A stretch of DNA of 64,000 nt from Streptomyces gossypii (GCF_025165795.1 NZ_JAJAGO010000002.1:62001-126000), one strand, 5' to 3'; positions 25,875-34,939 are shown, numbered from the stretch's first letter. Made by a program: numbers and translations. Notes: generated by a model from the sequence alone, not told the origin.

Positions 25875-27799
25875 CAGGGCAGTTCCAGAAGCTGTACGGG
25901 CGTGCCACTGGGCGCGCCACCGGGCGGGACGACGGCGAGATGGGTCGCCACCGCGATACCGCGAAGCATGGCAGGCCCGGCGTAGCGCAGCGGGACCGCC
26001 CCGGCCGAGTCGGCGGCGTGCGTCACCGGCACCAGCCGGGTGTCGCGGGGATGCCCCTGCACCTCCTCCGTCAGCCGCGCATGTACGGGCGGGGGCGCGG
26101 GGCGGCCCGAACGGCTGCGGATGAGCGGGGCAGCGAGCGTGACCAGCCCGGACACGGCGGCCAGCGGGTTGCCGGGCAGGCCGATCAGATGCCGTGCGGC
26201 GTTGGCGGCACCGACGGCACCGACGGCACCGGCGCGACCGGCGAGCGTGGCGAGCAGCATCGGGTGACCGGGGCGCACCCGCACCCCGCCGACGAGCACC
26301 CGCGCGCCGACACGGCGGAGGGTGGGGTGGACGTGATCCGCCGGGCCGTGGGCCGTGCCGCCCGTGGTGACCACCAGGTCGGCGGTGGTGGTCGCGACCG
26401 CCTCGTGCAGCGCCTCGGCGTCATCGCCGAGGCGTCGCGTGACGAGGACGTCGGCGCCCAGCGCCTCCAGCCACGGTCCGACCAGCGGGCCGAGCGCGTC
26501 CCTGATCCGGTCGCCCCGCGGCAGCCCCCGGTGCAGCAGTTCCTCGCCGAGCACGAGCACCTCGACGCGCGGGCGCGGGGTGACGGTCAGCTGGTCGTAC
26601 CCGGCCGCCGCCGCCAGCCCGAGCACGGCGGGAGTGACCGGCGTACCGGGGGTGAGCAGTTGGTCGCCGGAGCGGCACTCCTGGCCGCGCGGGCGGATGT
26701 CGGCACCGTGGGCGGCGGTGTGCTGAGGGGCGGCATCGGTGAGCCGCAGCCGGGTGCCGCCGTCCTCGCGGGCGTGCTCCCGGCGGACCACGGCGGTCGC
26801 GCCGTACGGGATGCGGGCACCCGTGGCGATCCGGACGGCGCTCCCGTCGGACAGCGGTGCGGGTTCGGCCTGACCGGCGAGGATGCCGTGGGCGGCGGGG
26901 CTCAGACGCCAGGGACCGGGGCCGGAGACGGCCCAGCCGTCCATGGCCGAGGTGTCGAACGACGGCAGATCCGTCAGGGCCTCCACCGGCGCGGCCAGCA
27001 CATGATGCAGCGCCCGGTCCAGCGGCAGCGTACGGGGCGGCGCGGCGGTCACCGTACGAGCGGCGACGCGGCGCGCCTCACCCCAGCGGACGGGCTCCGG
27101 CGCGGCCGGCTCCGCACCCCGCGCGCCTCCGCCGGCCCGGCCGGGGGGCGGCGGCGGGGCGCCCGCACCAGGTGTGTCGGGGCGGCTGCCCCGAGAGGGC
27201 CTGGACGGCTCCGCGCCGTCTTGGCCAGCGCCAGTGCCAGCGCCAGTGCCAGCGCCAGCGCCGGTGGTACCGGCAGCCGGGGAGGGCCGCCTCGGTGCGC
27301 CTTTGGCCGGGGCGGGGCGGCTGGCACCTGCGCGACGGGACGGCTCCGTGCCGCCACGGCCAGTGGCGGGGCCGTCGGCGCGGCGGGCAGGGCCGTCGCC
27401 TTCGGCGGCCGAGGCCGCCGCCGCACCTCCACGACGCCGCTCGGACGGCACCCACGGCGCGGCGAAGACATCGCCTGACGCAGCTGCGCTGTTCTGGTTC
27501 GCCTCGCCCCGGCGTGCGGACTGTGGCGGTGGGGGCGCGGCGGGCGAGCCGCGCGGGGCCCCGGCGGGCGGTGGCGGGGCGTCCGCACCGGCGGCGGGGC
27601 GGCTGGGACCCGAGCGGCGGCGCGGCTCCGCGCCACCCGTGGCTCCGGCAGACCGCCCGGAGGGCGGCGACGTGCCCGTGGTGAGCCAGTCGGGGAGGAG
27701 GCCGTCGTCTTCGGGGCCGGGTGCGGCGGAGCGTGCGGCGCCCGGTCGGGCGCCGTTGGCGAGGGCGACGGCCTCGTCGATTTCGTCCGGGCCGCTCAT
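25871..27799 (-). CDS. moeA: Molybdopterin molybdotransferase MoeA with long disordered N-terminus
   Basis: The MoeA part (about residues 237-642) contains SFDTSAMDGWAVSG (the MoeA signature with catalytic Asp), the GARIPYGA motif and the molybdopterin-binding TTGGTAHGPADH. It inserts molybdate into adenylated molybdopterin. The first 236 residues are Pro/Ala/Gly/Arg-rich low complexity, about half again the normal 400-420 residue length. ATG 27799 overlaps the MobA-like stop as ATGA. The start lies at the beginning of an unbroken coding frame, so the extension looks real, but a later start cannot be excluded. Confidence 0.88.
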   Translation of the reverse strand: MSGPDEIDEAVALANGARPGAARSAAPGPEDDGLLPDWLTTGTSPPSGRSAGATGGAEPRRRSGPSRPAAGADAPPPPAGAPRGSPAAPPPPQSARRGEANQNSAAASGDVFAAPWVPSERRRGGAAAASAAEGDGPARRADGPATGRGGTEPSRRAGASRPAPAKGAPRRPSPAAGTTGAGAGTGAGTGAGQDGAEPSRPSRGSRPDTPGAGAPPPPPGRAGGGARGAEPAAPEPVRWGEARRVAARTVTAAPPRTLPLDRALHHVLAAPVEALTDLPSFDTSAMDGWAVSGPGPWRLSPAAHGILAGQAEPAPLSDGSAVRIATGARIPYGATAVVRREHAREDGGTRLRLTDAAPQHTAAHGADIRPRGQECRSGDQLLTPGTPVTPAVLGLAAAAGYDQLTVTPRPRVEVLVLGEELLHRGLPRGDRIRDALGPLVGPWLEALGADVLVTRRLGDDAEALHEAVATTTADLVVTTGGTAHGPADHVHPTLRRVGARVLVGGVRVRPGHPMLLATLAGRAGAVGAVGAANAARHLIGLPGNPLAAVSGLVTLAAPLIRSRSGRPAPPPVHARLTEEVQGHPRDTRLVPVTHAADSAGAVPLRYAGPAMLRGIAVATHLAVVPPGGAPSGTPVQLLELPW

Positions 27800-28749
27800 G
27801 CCGTTCCCGGCCCCGATTGCGCGTCGCCGGGTGTTCCTGGTTCGGCCTCTGCCGCCCACCGGTTCGCCAGCTCGGCGGCCCGGCGGGCGATCTCCGCGAC
27901 GTCCTGCACCGATCCGCCGCGCTGCGCGGCGGCGTACCCGACCAGGAACGTGGTCAGTGGTGCGGCGGGCCGGGCCACGCCGTGCGCCGCGTCGCGCGCG
28001 AGGTCGAGCAGCAGGGCGGTGTCGACGTCGAGGTCGATACCCAGTTCGGTCTTGACTGCGGCAGTCCATTCGTCCAGCACGTTGCCATGCTCCCTGATGC
28101 GGGCCCGGGCCGTGGCAAGGTCGTCCCAGGTGTCGCAGTCGAGTGCGTCGGGCGAGGTGATGCGGCGCAGCTCCAAGCCGGGCAGCAGCAGGCCCAGCGG
28201 GAGGTTGGCGAGGGTGCCGTATTCGGTCCGCAGCAGGGCCAGTTCGCGGCGGAGCGACTCCGCGCGGTACGCCGCCACCAGCGGCTGGTCGCGGCCGTCG
28301 TTGACCACGGTGCCGTCCGCCGACTTCACGTCCAGCAGTTCTCGTACAGTCGCGGGCCGCAGGAACGGCAGGTCGGCGGAGAGCACCAGTACGGTCTCCC
28401 GCGCCGTCTTCCGCAGGCCCGCGTCCAGCGCGGCGAGCGGGCCGCCGCCCGGCGGGTCCTCCCGGACCCAGGTGACGGGCCGGTAGGTGGCGCGGCGGGG
28501 GCCGACCACCACGGTCGCCGTCGCGTCGGCACAGGCGGCGAGCGTGCGGTCGAGGAGGGAGCGGGCTCCGACGGTGAGGGCGGGCTTGTCCGCCCCGCCG
28601 AGCCTGCGCGCGCCCCCGCCCGCGACGACGACCGCGTCGTACGGCGGGGCGGCACCGTACGGAGCGGCCGCGTCGTACGGCGCGCCGCCGTGCGGGCCGG
28701 GGTCGGGAGGCGTGGCATCGTGCGGGTGGTCGGCCGGGTAAGGGGTCAC
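27796..28749 (-). CDS. MobA-like nucleotidyltransferase fused to a DUF6457-type domain
   Basis: The 317-residue protein has a Pro/Tyr-rich leader of about 38 residues, then YDAVVVAGGGARRLGGADKPAL, the GTP-binding signature of molybdenum cofactor guanylyltransferases (LAGGxSxRMGxDK). It continues to about 240 with LSADLPFL (metal-binding Asp). The last 75 residues (LDEWTAAVKTELGIDLD...TTFLVGYAAA) form a separate helical domain common beside actinobacterial Mo-cofactor proteins. GTG 28749 lies 2 bases after the E2 stop. It likely makes the dinucleotide form of the cofactor. Confidence 0.85.
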   Translation of the reverse strand: MTPYPADHPHDATPPDPGPHGGAPYDAAAPYGAAPPYDAVVVAGGGARRLGGADKPALTVGARSLLDRTLAACADATATVVVGPRRATYRPVTWVREDPPGGGPLAALDAGLRKTARETVLVLSADLPFLRPATVRELLDVKSADGTVVNDGRDQPLVAAYRAESLRRELALLRTEYGTLANLPLGLLLPGLELRRITSPDALDCDTWDDLATARARIREHGNVLDEWTAAVKTELGIDLDVDTALLLDLARDAAHGVARPAAPLTTFLVGYAAAQRGGSVQDVAEIARRAAELANRWAAEAEPGTPGDAQSGPGTA

Positions 28750-28751
28750 GC

Positions 28752-30257
28752 TCAGAGCGTACGGAGCAGCACCGCCGGTTGTTCCACGCAGTCCGCGACG
28801 TGGCGGAGGAACCCGCCCGCCGTACCTCCGTCGCACACCCGGTGGTCGAAGGTCAGGGACAGCTGGACGACGCTGCGCACGGCCAGTTCGCCGCCCACCG
28901 CCCACGGCCGTTCGACGATCCGGCCGACGCCGAGCATCGCCGCCTCGGGATGGTTGATGATCGGCGTGGAGCCGTCGACACCGAAGACGCCGTAGTTGTT
29001 GAGGGTGAAGGTGCCGCCGGTGATCTCGGAGGGGGAGAGCGCGCCGCCACGGACGGATTCGGTGAGCCGGGCGATCTCGGCGGAGAGCTGTTCGGCGCTG
29101 CGGGTGTGGGCATCGCGGACGACGGGGACGACGAGCCCGCGCTCCGTCTGCGCCGCGAAGCCCAGATGCACCGCGTCGAACCGCACGATTTCCCGGGCCT
29201 CGGTGTCGACGGTGGAGTTCAGGTCGGGGAAGCGCGCGAGCCCGTCCGTGCAGATCCGGGCCAGCAGCGCGAGCAGGGAGATTCTGGGCCGGTCGGCGGC
29301 ACTGGCGGCGCCCGGTGGCGCGTTCATCGCGCGGCGCGCGGCCAGCAGTTCGGTGGCGTCGGCGTCGACCCAGCAGGTGGCGTCGGGGATTTCCCGGTGG
29401 CTGCGCGACAGCTTGTCGGCCACCGCACCACGCAGGCCGCGCAACGGTATGCGGGTGCCCTGGGTCTCGGAAGTGGCCGCGGCGCGGCCGGCGGTGGGTG
29501 GTGCGGGTGTCGCGGGGGCGGTGGTGGCTGCCGCGCCGGTGCGCTCGGCCCGTACCTCCCGCACCGCGCGCTCCACGTCAGCCCGCAGCACCAGGCCGTC
29601 GGGGCCGGAGCCGGAGACGGTGCTCAGGTCGATGCCGTGCTCGCGCGCCACCCGGCGCACGAGGGGCGAGATGCAGGCGACGGGCTGGTTTCCGGCGCCG
29701 TTCCGGTCCTCGTGGGGGGCGGCTCCGCCCGTGGCCTCGCCGCCGACGGCGCGCGACGGCGTACGGGCCGCCGCCGCGTCCGCCCGCGCGCCCGTGGTGG
29801 CGCCGCGCACCGGCCGTCGCCGCCGCGCCGAGGGGGCGCGGGTGCCGTAGCCGACGAGCACATTGCCGGAACCGTCGTCCCCGGACTGTTCGGGGGGCGG
29901 AGCTGAGGAGGAAGCGGGGGGCGGGGACGGGGCAGGCGCAGGGCCGGGCGCCGGCTCTGGACCAGACACGGGGGCAGACTCAGGCGCGCCCGCTCCCCCG
30001 GCCTCCGCCGGGGCGCCCACAGCCACCGCCACCAGCGCCGCGCCGACGGGGATCTCGTCGCCCTCCTCGCCGTAGCGCGCGGTGACGACACCGGCATGCG
30101 GACACGGCACATCCACCAGCGCCTTCGCCGTCTCGACCTCGACGACCGCCTGATCGACAGCGACCATGTCACCGACAGCGACCATCCACCGTACGATCGT
30201 GGCCTCTGTCAGGCCCTCCCCCAGATCGGGGAGCGTGAACTCGCGGACTTCCGCCAT
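28752..30257 (-). CDS. bkdH: Branched-chain 2-oxoacid dehydrogenase E2, cluster 2
   Basis: The 501-residue E2 has its lipoyl domain at 1-75 with Lys45 in VETAKALVD, a Pro/Ala/Gly linker, a subunit-binding domain (VRRVAREHGIDLSTVSGSG) and a catalytic domain with TFDHRVCDG. The active-site box is HRVCDG where cluster 1 has HRVVDG; both fit HRxxDG. Its ATG shares one base with the E1beta stop (TGATG). The gene symbol follows the S. avermitilis bkdFGH naming. Confidence 0.93.
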   Translation of the reverse strand: MAEVREFTLPDLGEGLTEATIVRWMVAVGDMVAVDQAVVEVETAKALVDVPCPHAGVVTARYGEEGDEIPVGAALVAVAVGAPAEAGGAGAPESAPVSGPEPAPGPAPAPSPPPASSSAPPPEQSGDDGSGNVLVGYGTRAPSARRRRPVRGATTGARADAAAARTPSRAVGGEATGGAAPHEDRNGAGNQPVACISPLVRRVAREHGIDLSTVSGSGPDGLVLRADVERAVREVRAERTGAAATTAPATPAPPTAGRAAATSETQGTRIPLRGLRGAVADKLSRSHREIPDATCWVDADATELLAARRAMNAPPGAASAADRPRISLLALLARICTDGLARFPDLNSTVDTEAREIVRFDAVHLGFAAQTERGLVVPVVRDAHTRSAEQLSAEIARLTESVRGGALSPSEITGGTFTLNNYGVFGVDGSTPIINHPEAAMLGVGRIVERPWAVGGELAVRSVVQLSLTFDHRVCDGGTAGGFLRHVADCVEQPAVLLRTL

Positions 30258-31324
30258 CAGTTACCGCCGCCTTCCGTCCCGCCGCCGTCCGCCGCCGCCG
30301 TCCAGTCGCTCTCCCACTGCAGCCGCGCCACCGCGTCCAGTACGCGTTCCACGCCTGGCAGGTGGTGCCGCTCCAGCATCGGCGGCGGGTACGGGATGTC
30401 GAATCCCGCGACGCGCAGCACAGGTGCCTCAAGGTAGTGGAAGCAGCGCTCGCTGACCCTGGCCGCGACCTCGCCGCCCGGCCCGCCGAAGCCCGGCGAC
30501 TCGTGCACGATCACGGCGCGCCCTGTCCGCCGCACCGACGACACCACCGTCTCCTCGTCGAACGGCACCAGCGACCGCAGGTCGACGACCTCCAGTTCCC
30601 AGCCCTCCTCGCGGGCCGCCTCCGCCGCCGCCAGGCACACCGGCACGGACGGCCCGTAAGTGATCAGTGTCGCGGACCTGCCCGGCCGGCGCACCACCGC
30701 ACGGCCGATTCCGGGCACCTGCTCCGGGGAGTCGGGCGACCAGTCGGCCTTGCCCCAGTAGAGCCGCTTGGGCTCCATGAACACCACGGGGTCGTCGGAG
30801 GCGATGGCCGCGCGCAGCAGCCCGTACGCGTCGGCGACGGTGGCGGGGGTGACGACGTGCAGGCCGGGCGTCGCCATGTAGTACGCCTCGGAGGAGTCGC
30901 TGTGGTGCTCCACGCCGCCGATGCCCCCGCCGTACGGGACCCGCACGGTGATCGGCATGGGCAGCGCGCCGTGCGTACGGTTCCGCATCCGGGAGACGTG
31001 CGAGACCAGTTGTTCGAAGGAGGGGTAGGCGAAGGCGTCGAACTGCATCTCGACGACCGGCCGCAGTCCGTACATCGCCATGCCCACGGCGGCGCCCAGG
31101 ATCCCGGCCTCGGCGAGCGGGGTGTCGGTGCAGCGGTCCTCGCCGAACTCCTTGGCCAGCCCGTCCGTGACGCGGAAGACGCCGCCGAGCGTGCCGACAT
31201 CCTCACCCAGCACGTGCACGGTGGGGTCGGCCGCCATCGCGTCGCGCATGGCGCGGTTCAGGGCCTGCGCCATGGTTGCGGGCTTGCGGGCGGCGGCGGG
31301 AGCGCGGGTGGCGGGGGCGCTCAT
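30257..31324 (-). CDS. bkdG: Branched-chain 2-oxoacid dehydrogenase E1 beta subunit, cluster 2
   Basis: The 355-residue beta subunit contains MAQALNRAMRDAMAADPTVHVLGEDVGTLGGVFRVT and VRVPYGGGIGGVEHHSDSSEAYY. It pairs with the E1alpha encoded upstream. The ATG overlaps the E1alpha stop as ATGA and the stop overlaps the E2 start, so the three subunits are translationally coupled. Confidence 0.93.
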   Translation of the reverse strand: MSAPATRAPAAARKPATMAQALNRAMRDAMAADPTVHVLGEDVGTLGGVFRVTDGLAKEFGEDRCTDTPLAEAGILGAAVGMAMYGLRPVVEMQFDAFAYPSFEQLVSHVSRMRNRTHGALPMPITVRVPYGGGIGGVEHHSDSSEAYYMATPGLHVVTPATVADAYGLLRAAIASDDPVVFMEPKRLYWGKADWSPDSPEQVPGIGRAVVRRPGRSATLITYGPSVPVCLAAAEAAREEGWELEVVDLRSLVPFDEETVVSSVRRTGRAVIVHESPGFGGPGGEVAARVSERCFHYLEAPVLRVAGFDIPYPPPMLERHHLPGVERVLDAVARLQWESDWTAAADGGGTEGGGN

Positions 31325-32544
31325 CGGGTGGCCCCCTCGGCGCCGTGGGCGCCTTCCGTCCGGGCACCGTCGTGCTGATCACCGTCGTGCTGAGCACCGT
31401 CCTGCCGGGCCGCCTCGTCCGCCGCCAGTTCCTCGGCCAGCTCCTCCGCCAGCCGGGTCCGCTGCTCGGCCAGCTGCACGGTCTCCTCCGCGTACACCTG
31501 CGCGAAGAGGTCGTCCGGGCGCAGTTCCGGGTCCTGGTTCATGCGTGCACGCAGTCCGGCCGCCAGCTCCTCCGCACCCGCCGCCGCCTCCCGTACGCCC
31601 GCGTCGTCCAGCAGTCCCCGGGAGCGCAGTTCACGTTCCATCAGGGCGATCGGGTCGTGTGCCCGCCATGCCTGCACCTCGTCGTCGGTGCGGTAGCGGG
31701 TGGCGTCGTCGGCGTTGGTGTGCGCCTCGACGCGGTAGGTCACCGCCTCGACCAGCGTCGGCCCGCCGCCCCGGCGTGCGCGCCGCACCGCCTCCTGGAG
31801 CACCTGGTGCACGGCCGCCGCGTCGTTGCCGTCCACCAGGCGTCCCGGCATGCCGTAGCCGACGGCCTTGTGCGCGAGGGACGGCGCGGCGCTCTGCTTG
31901 GCGAGCGGGACGGAGATCGCGAAGCCGTTGTTCTGCACCAGGAAGACGACCGGAATCCGCCATACGGCCGCGAAGTTGAGCGCCTCGTGGAAGTCGCCCT
32001 CGCTCGTCCCGCCGTCGCCCACCAGTGCGAGCGCGACCACGTCGTCCCCCTTGAGCCGGGCGGCGTGCGCCAGGCCCACCGCGTGCGGGAGCTGGGTGGC
32101 GAGCGGGGTGCAGAGGGGGGCGACGCGGGTGGCACGCGGGTCGTAGCCGCTGTGCCAGTCGCCGCGCAGCAGCGACAGCACCTCGACCGGGTCGAGGCCG
32201 CGGGCGACGGCGGCGAGGGTGTCCCGGTAGCTGGGGAAGAGCCAGTCGCGCTCCTCCAGGACGAGTGCGGCGGCGACCTGGGCCGCCTCCTGGCCGGTGG
32301 AGGAGGGGTAGACGGCGAGTCTGCCCTGCTTGGTGAGCGCGGTTGCCTGCTCGTTGTAGCGGCGGCCGCGCACCAGCTCGCGGTAGAGCCTGGTCAGCAG
32401 CGCGGGGTCGAGCCCGGCGGCTGCGTCGGTCCCCAGCATGCGGTGGGGCTCGGCGTCCGGCAGCAGCGGGGCGGGGTCCAGCTGCGGGCGCCAGCCGGGG
32501 GGCGGGGATAGATGGTAGGCACCGGGCTGCTCAAGGACCGTCAT
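31321..32544 (-). CDS. bkdF: Branched-chain 2-oxoacid dehydrogenase E1 alpha subunit, cluster 2
   Basis: The 407-residue E1alpha has the thiamine-diphosphate motif ALVGDGGTSEGDFHEALNFAAVWRIPVVFLVQNN and AHTNADDATRYR. ATG 32544 is fixed by GGAGGAGGTG just upstream. It lacks the basic N-terminal extension of the cluster 1 subunit and instead has a C-terminal tail of QHDGDQHDG-type repeats. First gene of a six-gene minus-strand unit, divergent from an Lrp/AsnC regulator. Confidence 0.93.
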   Translation of the reverse strand: MTVLEQPGAYHLSPPPGWRPQLDPAPLLPDAEPHRMLGTDAAAGLDPALLTRLYRELVRGRRYNEQATALTKQGRLAVYPSSTGQEAAQVAAALVLEERDWLFPSYRDTLAAVARGLDPVEVLSLLRGDWHSGYDPRATRVAPLCTPLATQLPHAVGLAHAARLKGDDVVALALVGDGGTSEGDFHEALNFAAVWRIPVVFLVQNNGFAISVPLAKQSAAPSLAHKAVGYGMPGRLVDGNDAAAVHQVLQEAVRRARRGGGPTLVEAVTYRVEAHTNADDATRYRTDDEVQAWRAHDPIALMERELRSRGLLDDAGVREAAAGAEELAAGLRARMNQDPELRPDDLFAQVYAEETVQLAEQRTRLAEELAEELAADEAARQDGAQHDGDQHDGARTEGAHGAEGATR

Positions 32545-32635
32545 GGTGAGCACCTCCTCCGTACGGGGTCGTCGGCACGGAGCGGACGGAGTGCGCCCCG
32601 CCCACAGGGCAGACGAAAGCGTGGCTGGCTTCCCT

Positions 32636-32649
32636 ACCGATTGTTCGGT
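32636..32649. promoter_or_regulatory. ACCGA-N4-TCGGT palindrome in the bkdF/Lrp divergent promoter
   Basis: ACCGATTGTTCGGT is a perfect 5+5 inverted repeat in the gap between bkdF and the Lrp gene. It differs by one base from the site beside paaN at 62140-62153. The form ACCGAnCGnTCGGT is typical of TetR-family (PaaR-like) operators rather than Lrp sites, so a TetR protein may act here in addition to BkdR. Confidence 0.55.
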
Positions 32650-32750
32650 CGACAGCACACTTTGGCTACACGCAGGCCCACGCTGTGGACAAACTGCCCA
32701 GTACCCCGGGGATCGGGTGCAAGAAGTCCACGACGGGGCAGCCTGACCCC

Positions 32751-33263
32751 ATGCCGGACGAACAAATGGCCAGCCCGCCCGCGGCGGGGTCCTCCCCCGA
32801 CGACACCCGTCCCCCGGTCCGCCCCCTCGACTCCATCGACCGCGAGATCCTGCGCCTGCTCAGCATCGACGGCCGTGCGTCGATACGGTCCGTGGCCGAA
32901 GAGGTACACGTCTCCCGCGCCAACGCCTACGCACGGATCAACCGCATGATCGAGGACGGCGTGATCCGGGGCTTCAGCGCCCGGATCGACCAGGAGCGCG
33001 CGGGGCACGGCACCTCCGCCTACATCACCCTGAAGATCGTCCAGGACTCCTGGCGCTCGGTGCGGGAGCGGCTCCGGCAACTGCCCGGCGCCGCGCACAT
33101 GGCGCTGGTGGGCGCCGACTTCGACGTCCTGCTCCTCGTACACACCGCCGACAACCGTTCGCTGCGCGATCTGGTCCTCACCCGCATCCAGGCGATCCCC
33201 GAGGTGCTGAGCACCCGCACCCTGCTGGTCTTCGAGGAGACGGACCTCGGCCCGGACGCATGA
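32751..33263 (+). CDS. bkdR: Lrp/AsnC-family regulator, BkdR type
   Basis: The 170-residue protein has an AsnC helix-turn-helix (DSIDREILRLLSIDGRASIRSVAEEVHVSRANAYARINRMIEDGVIRGF) and a RAM effector domain that usually binds amino acids and drives octamer formation. The start is uncertain: ATG 32751 gives the family length, while an in-frame GTG at 32685 would add 22 residues; neither has a good ribosome site. Divergence from bkdF marks it as the probable leucine/valine-responsive regulator of cluster 2. Confidence 0.88.
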   Translation: MPDEQMASPPAAGSSPDDTRPPVRPLDSIDREILRLLSIDGRASIRSVAEEVHVSRANAYARINRMIEDGVIRGFSARIDQERAGHGTSAYITLKIVQDSWRSVRERLRQLPGAAHMALVGADFDVLLLVHTADNRSLRDLVLTRIQAIPEVLSTRTLLVFEETDLGPDA

Positions 33264-33314
33264 AGGCGTGCAGGGCGTGCAGGGTGCGAAAGAGGGGACG
33301 AGGTGCCCGGCGGT

Positions 33315-33632
33315 CTATTCGGCCGCGTGCAGGACCTCGGCCAGGGCGGTGACGGCCTCCGCCGCGTCCGGGCCCTCGGCGCGTACGACAACGCTGGTGC
33401 CCGAGGTGGCGCCCAGGCTCATCAGGCCGAGGACGCCGCGGGGGTTGACGGTGCGGTCGCCGTACACCAGCTCGAGTGTGCTGGTGAAACGCCCTGCGGC
33501 CTGGGCCAGCTGGCCCGCCGGTCGGGCGTGCAGATGGGCGGGGAGGACGACGGTGGTTTCCTCCCTGGGCCCCGGAACCTGGGCCGGGGCTGCGGCGTCA
33601 GCACCTGCTGGGATGTCAGAGCTTGGGGACAT
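33315..33632 (-). CDS. HPr-family phosphocarrier
   Basis: The 105-residue protein has phosphoacceptor His35 in AHLHARPAGQ and the GLMSLGA segment near the regulatory-serine position of HPr. The first 24 residues are an extra Ala/Pro-rich leader. Its ATG lies 17 bases inside the 3' end of dhaM, so the two are translated together. It is the likely donor that passes phosphate from enzyme I to DhaM, whose E. coli version carries its own HPr domain. Confidence 0.88.
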   Translation of the reverse strand: MSPSSDIPAGADAAAPAQVPGPREETTVVLPAHLHARPAGQLAQAAGRFTSTLELVYGDRTVNPRGVLGLMSLGATSGTSVVVRAEGPDAAEAVTALAEVLHAAE

Positions 33633-34008
33633 TGCGGGACTCCTTGGCGGCGTGGACGACGGTCTCCAGGTCGGCACCCGTGGCGGCGGTGACCACTGCG
33701 GCGATGGTCCCCTCCACGAAGGGCGCGTCGACGATCCGCACGTCCGGGCTGGGATGGTCTTCCAGGACCGCGCGGGTGGTGAGCACGGAGCTGCCGAGGT
33801 CCGGGAGCACCACGACCCCCGCCCCTTGGTCGGCCTGCCGGATGGCCGCGAGGACGAGGGCGTAGCTGGTGCCGATGCGCCCGTCCTCGGTACCGCCCGC
33901 GGTGGCCAGGGGGACGGTGTCCGAGCCGATCTGCTCCGCCAGGCTGCGCAGGCCGAAGGCGAGATCGGCGCTGTGGGACACGAGTACGATGCCGACTGAA
34001 CTGGTCAT
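33616..34008 (-). CDS. dhaM: PTS-dependent dihydroxyacetone kinase phosphotransferase subunit DhaM
   Basis: The 130-residue EIIA-mannose-like domain has His12 in GIVLVSHSADLAFG and GTEDGRIGTSY, both typical of DhaM. It phosphorylates ADP tightly bound to DhaL. Only the EIIA-like domain is present; the HPr and enzyme I-like domains of E. coli DhaM are missing, and an HPr is encoded separately just downstream. The gene is divergent from the IclR gene. Confidence 0.92.
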   Translation of the reverse strand: MTSSVGIVLVSHSADLAFGLRSLAEQIGSDTVPLATAGGTEDGRIGTSYALVLAAIRQADQGAGVVVLPDLGSSVLTTRAVLEDHPSPDVRIVDAPFVEGTIAAVVTAATGADLETVVHAAKESRNVPKL

Positions 34009-34023
34009 GAACGGGGATAGTAG

Positions 34024-34067
34024 ATTCCGGAACGCCGTTCAGCAATACCGAATACCAAATCCGGAAT
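34024..34067. promoter_or_regulatory. Inverted repeat in the dhaM/iclR divergent promoter
   Basis: ATTCCGGA (34024-34031) and TCCGGAAT (34060-34067) are perfect 8-base arms 28 bases apart in an AT-richer gap. The location suits an IclR-type autorepressor controlling dhaM and its own gene. Confidence 0.5.
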
Positions 34068-34093
34068 CCCACAGCAGATTGTGAGGGGTCTCC

Positions 34094-34939
34094 ATGGTGC
34101 AGGCGGTGCGGCGAGCCGCGCGGATCCTCCGGGAGCTGGCGACCAGCGGGCCCCGGCTGGGCGTGACGGAGCTGGCCGACCGTATGGGCGTGGCCAAGCC
34201 GACCGCCCACGCGCTGCTGCGCACGCTGGAGGCCGAAGGTCTGGTGGTGCAGGACCGGGAGAGCAGCAAATACCAGCTCGGGCCCGACCTGGTGCAGCTG
34301 GGCAACGCCTACCTGGACACCCAGGAGCTGCGCACCCGCTCGGTGACCTGGGCGGACCTGCTCGCGACCCGGACGGGCGAAGCGGTGTGGGTGGCGGTCC
34401 TGAACGGAGAGCAGATCCTCGTCGTGCACCACGCCTTCCGCCCCGAGGGCGCGGTGCAGATCCTCGAGGTGGGGGCGAGCATCCCGTGGAGCACCTGCGC
34501 CCTGGGCAAGGCGGTCGTGGCGTTCGCCCCGGAGGAGGACCGGACGCGTCTGCTGGGCGGACAGCTCGCCGTGCTCACCGGCGCGAGCATCACCGACCCG
34601 GCGGCGCTCGCGGAGCAGTTGGAGCGGGTGGCGGGGACGGGTTACGCGGTGGAGGAGCAGGAGTCGGCGCTCGGTGACGCGGGGATCGCGGCGCCGGTCT
34701 TCGACCGCTCCGGAGCGGTGGCGGGCGCGATCGGCATCGTGGGCCCGGTGGAACGCCTGCTCGCCGCGCCGGGCACGGGTGACATCGCGGGCACGGGCAA
34801 CGGCGGTGGTGCGGGCAACGGCGGTGGTGCGGTGCGGCAGGAGCTGGCGGTCGCCGTACGGGAGACCGCGCGCAGCCTCTCCCGTGACCTGGGTGCCCCG
34901 CGTGGCACACCCGTGCCCGTACGGCGCGACGGGCCCTGA
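34094..34939 (+). CDS. IclR-family transcriptional regulator
   Basis: The 281-residue protein has an N-terminal winged helix (VQAVRRAARILRELATSGPRLGVTELADRMGVAKPTAHALLRTLEAEGLV) and an IclR effector domain with WSTCALGKAVVAF. A GTGNGGGAGNGGG repeat lies near the C-terminus. It is enclosed by the dha genes on both sides (dhaM to the left, dhaK to the right), so dihydroxyacetone or glycerol metabolites are the likely signal. Confidence 0.9.
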   Translation: MVQAVRRAARILRELATSGPRLGVTELADRMGVAKPTAHALLRTLEAEGLVVQDRESSKYQLGPDLVQLGNAYLDTQELRTRSVTWADLLATRTGEAVWVAVLNGEQILVVHHAFRPEGAVQILEVGASIPWSTCALGKAVVAFAPEEDRTRLLGGQLAVLTGASITDPAALAEQLERVAGTGYAVEEQESALGDAGIAAPVFDRSGAVAGAIGIVGPVERLLAAPGTGDIAGTGNGGGAGNGGGAVRQELAVAVRETARSLSRDLGAPRGTPVPVRRDGP

